A DNA stretch of 64,000 nt from Phaeovulum vinaykumarii (GCF_900156695.1 NZ_FTOM01000001.1:620001-684000), one strand, 5' to 3'. Shown: positions 38,522 to 50,074, numbered from the stretch's first letter. The notes: generated from the sequence alone by a model not told the origin. Made by a program: numbers and translations.

Positions 38522-39615
38522 ATGTCACTCTTCGAGGTCTTCAAGAAAGCGGACGTCTTCACCAAGGTGGTGATCGGTCTCATCCCCCCCGTCTTTGCGT
38601 TCATCTTCATCTATTGGGTCTCGGACTCGGTCTACAACCCGCCGCTGCGGGGCAAGGCGCTGAAGGAGGCCCAGGAGGCCGCCGCCCAGGCCGAAGCCGA
38701 AGCCGCGGCCGCCGCGGCTGAGGAAGCCGCCGCCGCTGCCGCCGAGGAAGCTGCTGCCGCCGAGGAAGAAGCCGCCGCTGCCGCCGCTGCGGAAGCCGAG
38801 GCCGCCGCGGCCGCCGAAGAAGCCGTGACCGAGGAAGCCCCGGCCGCGGAAGAGCCCGCCGCCGAGGAAGCCGTGACCGAGGAAGCTCCGGCCGAAGAAC
38901 CCGTCGCGGAAGAAGCCGTGACCGAAGAAGTCCCGGCCGCCGAAGAACCCGCCGCCGAGGAAGCCGTCACCGAGGAAGCCCCGGTCGCCGAAGAGCCCGC
39001 CGCCGAAGAGGCCGTGACCGAGGAAGCCCCGGTCGCCGAAGAGCCCGCCGCCGAGGAAGCCGTGACCGAAGAAGCCCCGGCCGCCGAAGAGCCCGCCGCC
39101 GAAGAGGCCGTCACCGAGGAAGCCCCGGCGCCGAAGAGCCCGCCGCAGAAGAAGCCGTCACCGAGGAAGCCCCGGTCGCCGAAGAGCCCGCCGCAGAAGA
39201 AGCCGTCACCGAAGAAGCCCCGGCTGCTGAAGAACCCGCCGCGGAAGAAGCCGTCACCGAGGAAGCTCCGGCCGAAGAGCCCGCCGCAGAAGAAGCCGTC
39301 ACCGAGGAAGCCCCGGTCGCCGAAGAACCCGCCGCGGAAGAAGCCGTCACCGAGGAAGCTCCGGCCGAAGAGCCCGCCGCCCCGGAAGAAGCCGTGACCG
39401 AGGAAGCCCCGGCCGCCGAAGAACCCGCCGCGGAAGAAGCTGTGACCGAAGAGGCCCCGGCCGCCGAAGAGCCCGCCGCCGAGGAAGCCGTGACCGAAGA
39501 GGCCCCGGCCGCCGAAGAGCCCGCCACCGAGGAAGCCGTCACCGAAGAAGCCCCGGCCGCCGAAGAACCCGCCGCCGAGGAAGCCGTCACCGAAGAAGCC
39601 CCGGCCGCCGAGTGA
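38522..39615 (+). pseudogene. Membrane-anchored acidic repeat protein, interrupted by a 1-nt frameshift
   Basis: The start MSLFEVFKKADVFTKVVIGL leads into one membrane helix (about residues 13-36), then an Ala/Glu-rich helical stretch (about 50-100) and about 17 tandem units of the pattern [16 protein letters not shown]. At about 39127-39131 one unit is 47 nt instead of 48, shifting the frame. The uninterrupted reading ends at 39397 with a Lys/Pro-rich tail (291 aa), while the acidic repeat frame continues open to a stop at 39615. No CxxCH haem motif is visible. Function unknown. The frameshift could be real, slippage-derived, or a sequencing error. Confidence 0.75.
38821..39612 (+). repeat. 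Tandem 45-48 bp coding minisatellite, about 17 units
   Basis: Imperfect tandem repeats with the core GCCGTGACCGAGGAAGCCCC and following Glu/Pro/Ala codons. Most units are 48 bp (16 residues), several are 45 bp (15 residues), and one is 47 bp, which breaks the reading frame. Such arrays expand and contract by slippage and often misassemble. Confidence 0.9.
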
Positions 39616-39637
39616 CAGGCCCCGACAAGACATGAGG

Positions 39638-39664
39638 AAAAAGGCGCCTTGGGGCGCCTTTTTT
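39638..39664 (+). terminator. Rho-independent terminator
   Basis: Stem AAAAAGGCGCC-TTGG-GGCGCCTTTTT followed by one more T. The perfect 11-bp stem with A-run and T-run is effective in both directions. It ends the repeat-protein gene on plus and also lies just past the 3' end of the convergent gene at 39688-40077. Confidence 0.9.
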
Positions 39665-39687
39665 CATGCCGGGATGACCCGCACGGA

Positions 39688-40077
39688 TTAGAGCTCGAAC
39701 GGCGTGCCCGGCGCGGGTTCGGCGTCGGGCGCGGGCAGATCGCGCTTGCGGCGCAGGATGATGTCGCCGTTGGGCAGACGCTCGGGCGGTTCGTAATTGC
39801 GCAGATCACCGATCATCTCGGCCAGCTCGCGCAAGGCCGGCTCGATATCGGCCATCGCCTCGTCCAGCCCGCGACCGATCTCGCCCAGCTTGGGCTCGAT
39901 CTTGTCGGCCAGCCCCTGCATCAGCAGACGCGCGCCCTCCTCCATCAGGCTGAAGCCGCGTTCGGTGCTGCCGTCCTCGTGGCTCGGGGGCGCATCCTGG
40001 GGGGCGGCCTCCTCGGCGGCAAGCGGGGCCGCCAGCAGCGCGGCAATCAGGGCGGGGGAAAGAAGCGCGTGTTTCAT
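39688..40077 (-). CDS. Small secreted/periplasmic hypothetical protein
   Basis: 129 aa. A signal peptide (about 1-21, ending LAAEE) is followed by an amphipathic helical central region (about 40-95, with LADKIEPKLGEIGRGLDEAM) and a Pro-rich tail. No recognised domain. It resembles conserved hypothetical proteins of Rhodobacterales that are sometimes misnamed as AAA ATPases; no P-loop is present. The convergent terminator at 39638-39664 likely ends its transcript. Confidence 0.75.
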   Translation of the reverse strand: MKHALLSPALIAALLAAPLAAEEAAPQDAPPSHEDGSTERGFSLMEEGARLLMQGLADKIEPKLGEIGRGLDEAMADIEPALRELAEMIGDLRNYEPPERLPNGDIILRRKRDLPAPDAEPAPGTPFEL

Positions 40078-40142
40078 GGCGCCAATCTAGCGCGGGACGG
40101 ACGCGCGCGCATCCCCCCCACGCGCACCCACCCGCAGGCCGC

Positions 40143-41180
40143 TCAGATCTCGAGGTCGAGCGTTACCGGGAAATGGTCCGAAGCCTGCAACAGGGCATCG
40201 CGCAGCTCGGGCGTGGCATGGCAGGCTGGATCGTCGAAGGGATGCCAGATACGCCAGCGCGGCCGATGCGCCATCAGATCGGGCGAAATCAGGATGAAGT
40301 CGAGCAGCGCCGAGAAATAATGCGCCTGTTCCCCGCGATAGAAGCGTGCCGTGCTGGGCGCCGCCTGAAGCGGTGTGCCCGCCAGCGGGACGGCATGCGG
40401 ATCGAAGAGACGCCGCTCGGGCGGCACCCCCTCGCCGATCACGATCTCGAGGCCGGACCGCCCGAAGAGCTTTTCATATTCGTCGAGCCCCGGCCCGTCG
40501 TTGAAGTCGCCCAGCACGATCAGGCTGTCGCCGCGGTCGAGATGCGCATCGACCCGGCCGCGCAGCCAGATGCATTGCGCCAGCTGCTTGCGGCGATTCT
40601 CGATGGCGATGCGCACCGCGGCATCCTCGGAGGTGGCGCCATGCGGGGCCTTGGACTTCACATGCACCCCGATCAGACGCAGGGCCGTGCCCGCCGCCGT
40701 GCGCAGCGCCAGTTCGAGCGGCGGCTTGGAGAATTGCACCGAATCGAGACGCGCGTCGATGTCGAGATCAATGCGGAAGGTGCCGTCGAAACGCGGCACG
40801 CTTTCGCCCGCGCCCGCACCCGTCAGCGGGTCGGGGCCCAGCGGATCATGACGCGCCGACAGCCGGTCGGGGTCATAGAGAAGCGCGATCTCCTGCTGGG
40901 TGTGATTGACAAAGCCGATCACGGCGCGCCGCGTGCGCAGCCCGTAATGGCGTGCGAACCGCTCCAGCATGGGCACGGTATGGCGGCGGCGGTTATGTTC
41001 GGGGGCCTCGACGACCAGCACGGCATCGGCATCGAGCGCGGTGAAGACGATGCCCAGCGCGGTCAGCTGCTCGGCGCGGGTGACATTGTAGCGCGCCGAC
41101 CATTCGTCATCCTCGAGAAGATGGCCGCGCCGGTCGAAGAGGCCCGCAAACCATTCGACGTTATAGGTGGCCAGACGCAT
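40143..41180 (-). CDS. Endonuclease/exonuclease/phosphatase-family hydrolase
   Basis: 345 aa, no signal peptide. MRLATYNVEWFAGLFD at the start contains the metal-ligand Asn; VVEAPEHNR corresponds to the catalytic-Glu region, VLGDFNDGPG to the Asp/Asn motif and ASDHFPVTLDL to the terminal His motif. These are the EEP-fold hallmarks. Substrate (nucleic acid, phospholipid or other) cannot be inferred. The start codon is the ATG 4 bp after the upstream gene stop. Confidence 0.88.
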   Translation of the reverse strand: MRLATYNVEWFAGLFDRRGHLLEDDEWSARYNVTRAEQLTALGIVFTALDADAVLVVEAPEHNRRRHTVPMLERFARHYGLRTRRAVIGFVNHTQQEIALLYDPDRLSARHDPLGPDPLTGAGAGESVPRFDGTFRIDLDIDARLDSVQFSKPPLELALRTAAGTALRLIGVHVKSKAPHGATSEDAAVRIAIENRRKQLAQCIWLRGRVDAHLDRGDSLIVLGDFNDGPGLDEYEKLFGRSGLEIVIGEGVPPERRLFDPHAVPLAGTPLQAAPSTARFYRGEQAHYFSALLDFILISPDLMAHRPRWRIWHPFDDPACHATPELRDALLQASDHFPVTLDLEI

Positions 41181-41184
41181 CCGA

Positions 41185-41883
41185 TCAGCCGGCGGGCGCG
41201 GGCTGGCGTTGGGGGTGATGGGTCTGGATCTCCTCCCAGGCGCGGTTGAGCGCCTTGACCCGGTCTTCGGCCAGGCGCACGGCCTCTTCGGGCAGGCCGC
41301 GGGCGACGGCGCGGTCGGGATGGGCCTCGCGCACCGCGGCACGCCAGACGGCGCGGATCTCGGTCAGGGGGGTGCCGGGCGCCACGCCCAGGACGGCATA
41401 GGGGTCGGGGTGCTCGGGGTGGGCGAAACGCGCGCGCAGGCGGGCGAAATGGTCCTCGGGGATCGAGAAGATGCGCGCCACCTCGGCCAGGAAGGCGTCC
41501 TCGCCGGGGTGGTAATGCCCGTCGGCCATGGCAATGGCGAAGAGGCTTTCGATCAGATCCTCGAGCACGGGGGCGCCGGGGCCGAACATGCGTGCGATGC
41601 GCGCGGCCCAGACCTCGAAGCCGGCCACATCCTGGCGGGCCAGATCGAAGACGCGGGCGGCGTTGGCTTCCTCCTCGGGGGGGATGGTGAAGATGGCGCG
41701 GAAGGCGCGCACCTCATCGCGGGTGACCAGGCCGTCGGCCTTGGCCATCTTGGCGCCGAGCGCGATCACGGCGATGGTGAAGGCAACCGAGGTTTCGGGC
41801 GCGCGCCGTTCGAACAGCGCCGAGAGCCCTTCGCCACGGGCGAGAGCGGCAAGCGCGGCAGAAAGGCGGTCCCAGATCGACAT
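41185..41883 (-). CDS. TerB-domain / J-domain co-chaperone-like protein (DjlA-like)
   Basis: 232 aa. An N-terminal TerB-like helical domain (about 25-140, with KADGLVTRDEVRAF and MADGHYHPGEDAFL acidic loops) is followed by a C-terminal J domain with the HPD motif at 188-190. This is the DjlA layout but without the N-terminal membrane helix of E. coli DjlA. It probably stimulates DnaK ATPase; the partner is not visible here. Confidence 0.87.
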   Translation of the reverse strand: MSIWDRLSAALAALARGEGLSALFERRAPETSVAFTIAVIALGAKMAKADGLVTRDEVRAFRAIFTIPPEEEANAARVFDLARQDVAGFEVWAARIARMFGPGAPVLEDLIESLFAIAMADGHYHPGEDAFLAEVARIFSIPEDHFARLRARFAHPEHPDPYAVLGVAPGTPLTEIRAVWRAAVREAHPDRAVARGLPEEAVRLAEDRVKALNRAWEEIQTHHPQRQPAPAG

Positions 41884-41963
41884 GGGCCGATCATAGCGCG
41901 CGGGGGCGCCCGTGTCAGGGGGCGCGGCGGAGCGACGCGGGCATCCCGCGAGGGGCGGCGCCA

Positions 41964-42437
41964 TCACAGGACCTTCTGCATCAGCACCAGGTCGAGCCAG
42001 CGGTCGAACTTGCGCCCGACCTGGGGCATGCGCCCGGTCTCGACATAGCCAAGTGCCGCGTGAAAGGCGCAGGCCGGGGCATTCTCGGCCGAGATGCCGG
42101 CCACCATGACATGCACCCCGCCCGCGCGCGCATGGGATTCGAGCGCGTCCATCAGCGCGCGCCCCAGCCCCTGGCCGCGGGTGTCGGGCGCCAGGATGAT
42201 CGTATGTTCGGCGGCGTGACGATAGCCGTTGCCGCCGCGAAACTGGGCATAGCTGGCCAGCCCCACCGCCCCCTGCCCGGCATCGGCCACCAGGAAGACC
42301 GGGCGTTCGGCCAGAAGGACGGCAAGGCCTTCGGGGGTCTTTTCCTCGGAAGAGAAGGTGATCGTGGTGTCGCGGATCACCGGGTTCCAGAAGCCGAGAA
42401 GGGCGGGAATGTCATCAAGGCTGGCGGCGCGGATCAT
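41964..42437 (-). CDS. GNAT-family N-acetyltransferase (phosphinothricin-acetyltransferase-like)
   Basis: 157 aa. IRAASLDDIPALLGFWNPVI at the start, the acetyl-CoA loop in APDTRGQGLGRALMDAL and the C-terminal AALGYVETGRMPQVGRKF are typical of the Pat/YncA subgroup. Substrate is unresolved; relatives acetylate phosphinothricin or methionine analogues. ATG MIRAASL chosen; the upstream extension is low complexity. Confidence 0.88.
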   Translation of the reverse strand: MIRAASLDDIPALLGFWNPVIRDTTITFSSEEKTPEGLAVLLAERPVFLVADAGQGAVGLASYAQFRGGNGYRHAAEHTIILAPDTRGQGLGRALMDALESHARAGGVHVMVAGISAENAPACAFHAALGYVETGRMPQVGRKFDRWLDLVLMQKVL

Positions 42438-42618
42438 GAAGAGCCCTCGTGCGATCTGTCGCGCCACCCTGCCATGCCGCCCCGCGCCGCGACAGGGGGG
42501 CCGGAGGGATGGCCGCCATGCGTCATGTGAGGAGCCCGCGGAAGGCCGGAGTGGGGAAGGCCCAAGTGCGGAAGGTTGGGTTGCAGAAGGTTGGGCGGCC
42601 CTGCCGGAGGCGGGAAGA

Positions 42619-42670
42619 GCGCGGGCCGCCCCCATCGAGGGGGCGGCCCGCGCCGGGGGCTGACGCCCCC
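42619..42670 (-). terminator. Two strong GC hairpins downstream of mcm
   Basis: A perfect 15-bp stem (42619-42633 with 42639-42653, loop ATCGA), followed by GGGGGC-TGAC-GCCCCC (42655-42670). They lie 38 bp past the mcm stop in the direction of mcm transcription. There is no T tract, so they may act as a Rho-assisted terminator or 3' stabiliser. The remaining 270-bp gap contains two near repeats of GGAAGGTTGGG. Confidence 0.6.
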
Positions 42671-42707
42671 GAACCCCGGCCCGACGGGCGGGCGGACAGA
42701 CGGAAGG

Positions 42708-44840
42708 TCAGCCCTTGCGAGCCTCGTCGATCAGGTCGAGGATCTCGCGGGCGGCCAGCGGGATATTGGTGCCCGGCCCGAAGATCGCCTTGACGCCCGC
42801 GGCCTTGAGGAAGTCGTAGTCCTGCTGCGGGATGACGCCGCCGCAGATGACCAGGATGTCCTCGGCGCCCTTGGCGCGCAGTTCCTCGATCAGCTTGGGC
42901 GCCAGCGTCTTGTGGCCCGCGGCCAGCGACGAGATCCCCACGACATGCACGTCGTTGTCGATGGCATCCTGCGCGGCTTCCTCGGGGGTCTGGAACAGCG
43001 TGCCCACATCGACGTCAAAGCCGATATCGGCAAAGGCCGTGGCGATCACCTTGGCGCCGCGGTCGTGACCGTCCTGGCCCATCTTGACCACCAGCAGACG
43101 CGGGCGGCGGCCTTCGCGCACGGCGAAATCCTCGACGTCCTGCTGGATCTTGGCAAAGCCCTCGTCGCCCTCGTAGGCGGCGCCATAGACCCCCGACAGC
43201 GTGCGCACCTCGGCACGGTGCCGACCGAAGACTTTTTCCATCGCCATGCTGATCTCTCCCACACTGGCCCGCGCCCGCGCGGCGACGACCGCCGCTTCGA
43301 GAAGGTTTCCGCCCTCGGAGGCGCGCCGGGTCAGCTCGTCCAGCGCCGCCTGGCAGGCCGCCTCGTCGCGCGAGGCCCGGATGGCGTTCAGCCGCGCGAT
43401 CTGCGATTCGCGGACCTTGACGTTGTCGATGTCGAGAATGTCGAGCGGATCTTCCTTGGCCAGGCGATATTTGTTCACCCCGACGATGACTTCCTCGCCG
43501 CGGTCGATCATCGCCTGACGCCGCGCCGCCGTTTCCTCGATCCGCAGCTTGGGCATGCCCGAGGCGACCGCCTGCGTCATGCCGCCCATTTCCTCGACTT
43601 CCTCGATCAGCGCCCAGGCTTTCTCGGCCAGCTCATGCGTCAGGCTCTCGACGTAATAGCTGCCCGCCAGCGGATCGACGACATTGGTGATGCCGGTCTC
43701 TTCTTGCAAGATCAGCTGGGTGTTGCGCGCGATCCGGGCGCTGAATTCGGTGGGCAGCGCAATCGCCTCATCCAGCGCGTTGGTGTGCAGCGATTGCGTG
43801 CCGCCCAAAGCCGCGGCCATCGCCTCGTAGGCGGTGCGCACGACGTTGTTGTAGGGGTCTTGCTCCTGCAAGCTCACGCCCGAGGTCTGGCAGTGCGTGC
43901 GCAGCATCAGCGAGCCGGGTTTCTTCGGGTTGAACTCGGACATGATGCGGTGCCACAGCAGACGCGCGGCGCGCAGCTTGGCGGCCTCCATGAAGAAGTT
44001 CATGCCGATGGCGAAGAAGAAGCTCAGACGCCCGGCGAAGGCATCGACATCCATGCCGCGGGCCAGGGCGGCGCGGACGTATTCGCGCCCGTCGGCCAGC
44101 GTATAGGCCAGCTCCTGCACGAGGTTCGCGCCGGCCTCCTGCATGTGATAGCCCGAGATCGAGATGCTGTTGAACTTGGGCATCTCCTTCGAGGTGTATT
44201 CGATGATGTCGGCGATGATGCGCATCGAGGGTTCGGGCGGATAGATATAGGTGTTCCGCACCATGAATTCCTTGAGGATGTCGTTCTGGATCGTGCCCGA
44301 CAGAAGGCTGCGATCGACGCCCTGTTCCTCGCCGGTGACGATGAAATTGGCCAGGATCGGGATCACCGCGCCGTTCATCGTCATCGACACCGAGACCTTC
44401 TCGAGCGGGATGCCGTCGAACAGGATCTTCATGTCCTCGACGCTGTCGATGGCCACGCCCGCCTTGCCGACATCGCCCACCACGCGCGGGTGGTCGCTGT
44501 CATAGCCGCGGTGGGTGGCCAGGTCGAAGGCGACCGACACCCCCTGCTGCCCCGCGGCCAGCGCCTTGCGGTAGAAGGCGTTCGATTCCTCGGCCGTCGA
44601 GAAGCCCGCATATTGGCGGATCGTCCAGGGGCGGCCGGCATACATCGTGGCGCGCGGGCCGCGGGTGAAGGGCGCAAGGCCCGGAACGCTGCCCATATGC
44701 GGCAGGTTCGCGGTGTCGGCCTCGGTGTAGAGCGGCTTGACCGCAATCCCCTCGAGCGTGTTCCACGTCAGATCCTCGAGCGGGCGGCCGCGCAGTTCCT
44801 TTTCTGCGAGCTTGGCCCAATCGTCCAGTTTGTCGGTCAT
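42708..44840 (-). CDS. mcm: Methylmalonyl-CoA mutase (single-chain)
   Basis: B12-dependent isomerase converting methylmalonyl-CoA to succinyl-CoA, the last step of propionyl-CoA assimilation. 710 aa, homodimeric ScpA-type length. TIM-barrel catalytic domain at about 30-560 ([20 protein letters not shown]). The cobalamin-binding domain at the C-terminus has DxHxxG as DGHDRG at 590-595 (ligand His592). ATG preceded by GGAAG. It is in the same cluster and strand as pccA and pccB. Confidence 0.97.
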   Translation of the reverse strand: MTDKLDDWAKLAEKELRGRPLEDLTWNTLEGIAVKPLYTEADTANLPHMGSVPGLAPFTRGPRATMYAGRPWTIRQYAGFSTAEESNAFYRKALAAGQQGVSVAFDLATHRGYDSDHPRVVGDVGKAGVAIDSVEDMKILFDGIPLEKVSVSMTMNGAVIPILANFIVTGEEQGVDRSLLSGTIQNDILKEFMVRNTYIYPPEPSMRIIADIIEYTSKEMPKFNSISISGYHMQEAGANLVQELAYTLADGREYVRAALARGMDVDAFAGRLSFFFAIGMNFFMEAAKLRAARLLWHRIMSEFNPKKPGSLMLRTHCQTSGVSLQEQDPYNNVVRTAYEAMAAALGGTQSLHTNALDEAIALPTEFSARIARNTQLILQEETGITNVVDPLAGSYYVESLTHELAEKAWALIEEVEEMGGMTQAVASGMPKLRIEETAARRQAMIDRGEEVIVGVNKYRLAKEDPLDILDIDNVKVRESQIARLNAIRASRDEAACQAALDELTRRASEGGNLLEAAVVAARARASVGEISMAMEKVFGRHRAEVRTLSGVYGAAYEGDEGFAKIQQDVEDFAVREGRRPRLLVVKMGQDGHDRGAKVIATAFADIGFDVDVGTLFQTPEEAAQDAIDNDVHVVGISSLAAGHKTLAPKLIEELRAKGAEDILVICGGVIPQQDYDFLKAAGVKAIFGPGTNIPLAAREILDLIDEARKG

Positions 44841-45086
44841 GGCTTCTTCCCTCTTGCTCTGCCGTCGGGCGCGGATGTTGCCCCCGTCGCTTCGACGAAA
44901 CGTTCCCCGGCCGCGCAGGGACGCGGACGGGACATGATGTGATGATCCTGGGCCGCGGCCGGACGGGGCGGCGCCAGGCGGTGCCGCACGCGCCCGATCC
45001 GAGGCGCGGACAAAGCGGAAAAACCTGCACTCCCACCATGGAGGCGCGCGCCTTCGCGGCCTATATCGGGGGTCGGAGGATCGCAG

Positions 45087-45602
45087 ATGAGACGAGACAT
45101 GGTGGCGATGCTGGCGGGGGCGGCGCTCTGGACGAGCGCGGCGCTGCCCGTCGCGGCACAGGAGGCAGAGGCCTCCATCCCGGCCCCCCTCACGGAGGCC
45201 CCCCTCACGGAGACGCCCGCGCCCACACCGACCGCGGCACCGGACACCTTTGCGCCGATCTCGGCGGCGGGCGTCAGCCTGTCGGATTTCCTGTGGCAGG
45301 CGCGGCCCGTGGTGGTCTTTGCCAACACCCCCGCCGATCCGGCCTTTGCCGAGCAGATGGCGGCGCTGGCGGCGCGCTGGCCCGATCTGGCCGAACGCGA
45401 CGTGGTGATCGTGACCGACACCGACCCGGCCGATGCTTCGGCGCTGCGGCGCAAGCTGCGCCCGCGGGGCTTTTCGCTGGTGCTGATCGACAAGGACGGC
45501 ACGGTGGCGCTGCGCAAGCCCTTCCCCTGGGACGGGCGCGAGATCATGCGCGCCATCGACAAGATGCCGATCCGGCGCGAGGAAATGCGGCGCAAGGACT
45601 GA
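45087..45602 (+). CDS. Secreted DUF4174-like protein
   Basis: 171 aa. Signal peptide (about 1-24, AAQE) and a Pro/Ala-rich linker precede a thioredoxin-like-fold segment (about 55-165: [20 protein letters not shown] ... [16 protein letters not shown] ... [17 protein letters not shown]), the pattern of DUF4174. The terminal [12 protein letters not shown] is characteristic. Function unknown. Ribosome site GGAGGA. It is the only plus-strand gene inside the propionate cluster and is convergent with the next gene. Confidence 0.82.
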   Translation: MRRDMVAMLAGAALWTSAALPVAAQEAEASIPAPLTEAPLTETPAPTPTAAPDTFAPISAAGVSLSDFLWQARPVVVFANTPADPAFAEQMAALAARWPDLAERDVVIVTDTDPADASALRRKLRPRGFSLVLIDKDGTVALRKPFPWDGREIMRAIDKMPIRREEMRRKD

Positions 45603-45609
45603 GGCGCGC

Positions 45610-47292
45610 TCATCGGCCGGCCTCCGCCTGCGGAAAAGTCCCCTGCCCCGCCCCCTGCCCTTCGGGCACGAAGACCGCATCGCGCGGCAGATCCGCCGCC
45701 CATTCGGCCAGGGCGGCACGGGCGCGCGCCGCGGCTTCCGGGGTGGCGTGGAAGGCCACCTCATAGGCGCCCAGCGCGCCGCGCGGTTGGATCATGCGCA
45801 AATCGCCCAGGCGCACCCAGCCCGGCCCCAGATCGGCACCGAACCAGGCGTCATAGATCGCCACCAGCCCGACCCCATGCGCGCGCGCCAGATCGCCCGC
45901 CCAGCCGGCAGGCGGCCCGCCCGGCTGCATCCGCAGCGCCAGCGCGTCGGGCGCGCCCAGACCATAGAGATCGAGCACCGGCGCGGGGTTGCCCCAGGCC
46001 ACGCGCCCCAGATCGTTGACCGCAACCGGCGCGCGCCAATGCGCCTGCACCAGCCGCGCGGTCTGGGCCTGTTGCAGATGGATCGCGCGCGGCCCCCAGA
46101 CATAGGTGGTGACCAGCTTGGGCCAGAAGGCCAGCGCCGCCAGCCCCAGAAAGACCGGCAGCGCGACACGGCCCACGCGGGCGGGGGTGCCGCGCAGCGC
46201 ACCGGCCAGAAGCGCCAACCCCGCCATCTGCGCCACGATCGCGTAATGTTCATAGCGGTGCATCCAGCCGATCTGGCCTGCCGCCAGATGCGCAAGCCCC
46301 GCCAGCGCCAGCACGCCCGCCACCGCGGCCCGGCGCGCATCGCCCTGCCGCCAAAGAAGCGCCCCGCCCAGCAGAAGTGCGCCCGACAGCCAGGCCATCA
46401 GCCGCCCCGCGGGCGTGGCCAGGTTCAGCGCAAGCCCTCGTGCCAGATGGGCGATCCCGCCCGCGGCCTCGGGCCCGGTCAGCGTCAGCTTGGCCAGGAC
46501 GGAACCGGGCAGCGGCGGCAGGCCCAGCGCCATCAGTAAGGCGGCAAAGCCCGCCACCGGCGCCAGCACCGCCAGCGCCAGCAAACCGCCCGCCCGCGCC
46601 CGGCCGCACAAGGCCAGCATCCCCGCCGCCAGCAGCGAAAGCGCCAGCCCCTCGAGGCGCAGGAGCGGCGCGATCACGGCCGCGGCCACCAGCGCCCCGC
46701 CGATGCGCCCGCTCTCGGCAAAGCGCCACAGCGCCAGCACCAGCGCCAGGGCCGCCACCGCATGCAGGCTGTTTTCCATGCCGGTGAAGCCCACGCCGGG
46801 AATGTTGAGCGCCAGCGCCCCCAGCCCCGCGACCCAGACACCCGCCCGGCCCAGCCCCGCACGCGCCACCGCCGCCCCCCAGAGCGCGCCCGCCCCCAGC
46901 ACCGCCAGCGCATTCAAGGCCAGCGGCGCCCAGATCTGCCCCGACAAGGGCGCCAGAAGCAGCGGATAGAGCGCCGAGGACGAGGCCGCGACCAGGGTGC
47001 CGGGCGTCACGCCATAGCTGCCGCGCGCGATGCCTTCGGCCATGGCCATGTGGATATAGACGTCATCGAGCGGATATTCGAAGACCCCGCCCGCCAGGAC
47101 GAAGGCCCAGATCTGGAGCCCGAGAAACCCGAGCCCCGCCCCCGTCAGACCCGCCCCGATCAGACCCGCCCCGATCAGACTTGGCGGCGCCGGCGCGCCC
47201 GCAGGATGCGGGCCACCGGGACGTGCAAGGTCGTGGGCCGCCGCAGCGGCGCCGCCGGGATGCCCCGGATGCGCATGCAACGGCCCGTGCAT
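45610..47292 (-). CDS. Polytopic membrane protein, GT-C-like
   Basis: 560 aa. The N-terminus is Pro/Gly/His-rich (about 1-40). Then come 10 or more membrane helices, with the loop [21 protein letters not shown] after the first; an acidic DD motif there resembles GT-C glycosyltransferase-like proteins. A C-terminal soluble domain (about 420-560) follows. Function unknown. ATG 2 bp after the pccA stop (TGACATG) with GGAG inside the pccA 3' end, so it is coupled to pccA. Short tandem repeats near 47143-47186 encode GAGLIGAGL. Confidence 0.75.
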   Translation of the reverse strand: MHGPLHAHPGHPGGAAAAAHDLARPGGPHPAGAPAPPSLIGAGLIGAGLTGAGLGFLGLQIWAFVLAGGVFEYPLDDVYIHMAMAEGIARGSYGVTPGTLVAASSSALYPLLLAPLSGQIWAPLALNALAVLGAGALWGAAVARAGLGRAGVWVAGLGALALNIPGVGFTGMENSLHAVAALALVLALWRFAESGRIGGALVAAAVIAPLLRLEGLALSLLAAGMLALCGRARAGGLLALAVLAPVAGFAALLMALGLPPLPGSVLAKLTLTGPEAAGGIAHLARGLALNLATPAGRLMAWLSGALLLGGALLWRQGDARRAAVAGVLALAGLAHLAAGQIGWMHRYEHYAIVAQMAGLALLAGALRGTPARVGRVALPVFLGLAALAFWPKLVTTYVWGPRAIHLQQAQTARLVQAHWRAPVAVNDLGRVAWGNPAPVLDLYGLGAPDALALRMQPGGPPAGWAGDLARAHGVGLVAIYDAWFGADLGPGWVRLGDLRMIQPRGALGAYEVAFHATPEAAARARAALAEWAADLPRDAVFVPEGQGAGQGTFPQAEAGR

Positions 47293-47293
47293 G

Positions 47294-49297
<2,004 letters not shown>

Positions 49298-49356
49298 GTC
49301 AGTCCCTTCTCTCCCCCGGCTTGTGCGGGAACCTTTCCCGCTCCGGTGTGGTCGTT

Positions 49357-49400
49357 GAAAACGAAAAGACGCCACCGGCCCGCGAAGGGCCGATGGCGCC
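49357..49400 (-). terminator. Rho-independent terminator of the small lipoprotein gene
   Basis: On the minus strand a GGCGCCATCGGCCC / GGGCCGGTGGCGTC-type stem (one or two mismatches, loop TTCGC) is followed by CTTTTCGTTTTC. It lies 35 bp downstream of the lipoprotein gene and upstream of pccA. A second short hairpin GCGGGAA-CCT-TTCCCGC is at 49325-49341. Confidence 0.8.
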
Positions 49401-49434
49401 GTTCATCCGCGAAACTGCGGAATGCGAATGCGGA

Positions 49435-49650
49435 TCAGTAGCGCGGCCGGCAGCCGGGCACGTTGAGATCGTCGCAATAGGTGCCCGCCAGCGCGCCGAT
49501 CGCGGCGCCGGCGACGACATTGGTGTCGGTCGCGTCAGCGATGAGAGCCCCGGCCGCCGCGCCGCCCAGCGCGCGTTCGCCGTCGGTTTCCATGCAGCCC
49601 GCCAGCGACAAAGCCGCGGCCGAGCCCAGGAGAAGGGGTTTGAATTGCAT
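49435..49650 (-). CDS. Small glycine-zipper lipoprotein
   Basis: 71 aa. The signal peptide ends with lipobox LAGC (Cys19), followed by a glycine-zipper stretch ALGGAAAGALIADA ... VVAGAAIGALAGTYCDD. Similar to small Rickettsia-17-kDa-like or entericidin-like envelope lipoproteins. Function unknown. Ribosome site is weak (GGAGGC 6-11 nt upstream). A terminator follows, so it is probably an independent unit inside the pcc cluster. Confidence 0.8.
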   Translation of the reverse strand: MQFKPLLLGSAAALSLAGCMETDGERALGGAAAGALIADATDTNVVAGAAIGALAGTYCDDLNVPGCRPRY

Positions 49651-50074
49651 GTCGAACTGCCTCCGAAGGGTTGTGCTTGCGAAGATGATTCTAGCGCAAT
49701 CGGGAGCGCAGACAAACGGCCTTCGCGCGCGGACGCGCGCAAGGGGCGGCCTTGGGCGGCAGACCGCCCAAGGCGGGCCGGACCCACGCAAAAACGCGCC
49801 CTTTCGGCAGCGTCCCCGGCCGTGGTCACCGCCCCATCGACAGCAGCGGCGGCAAAAAGGGGTCCGACCCACGCGGGGCCGGACCCGTCACAGGGGGAAG
49901 GGATCAGTTCCGGACGGGCGGACGCACCGCCCACGCCGCCCGAGGGCCGCGCAGGATCATCCTGCGCGCCGGCGCCCGGCCCGGCAAATCCCGAATGCGT
50001 GCGCGACGGCGCGCCGGCAAAAGCCCGCGCAAGCCCCGCCCCGCAGGACGCGAAAATCGGCCGGAACATGTCCA
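49651..50074. other. Non-coding, hairpin-rich gap in the pcc cluster
   Basis: 424 bp without a convincing gene. Contains a perfect 11-bp stem GCCTTGGGCGG-CAGA-CCGCCCAAGGC (49749-49774), another inverted repeat GGGTCCG/CGGACCC (49860-49886) and the repeat CCGGACCCACGC / TCCGACCCACGC. It could hold a terminator of the preceding minus-strand gene, the lipoprotein promoter (AT-richer near 49675-49700), or a small RNA; none is proven. Confidence 0.4.

Noticed and set aside
38821-39612. Considered as a CRISPR array because of regular repeats
   Set aside because: Repeats are contiguous, without unique spacers, and encode a periodic protein; no cas genes.
38632-39809. Minus-strand frames with Phe/Gly- and Ser/Ala-rich repeats opposite the acidic repeat protein
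   Set aside because: They exist only because the 48-bp repeat lacks stops in several frames; no start signal or plausible protein.
42672-44942. Long plus-strand frame opposite mcm
   Set aside because: Antisense shadow of methylmalonyl-CoA mutase, rich in His/Arg/Gly/Val.
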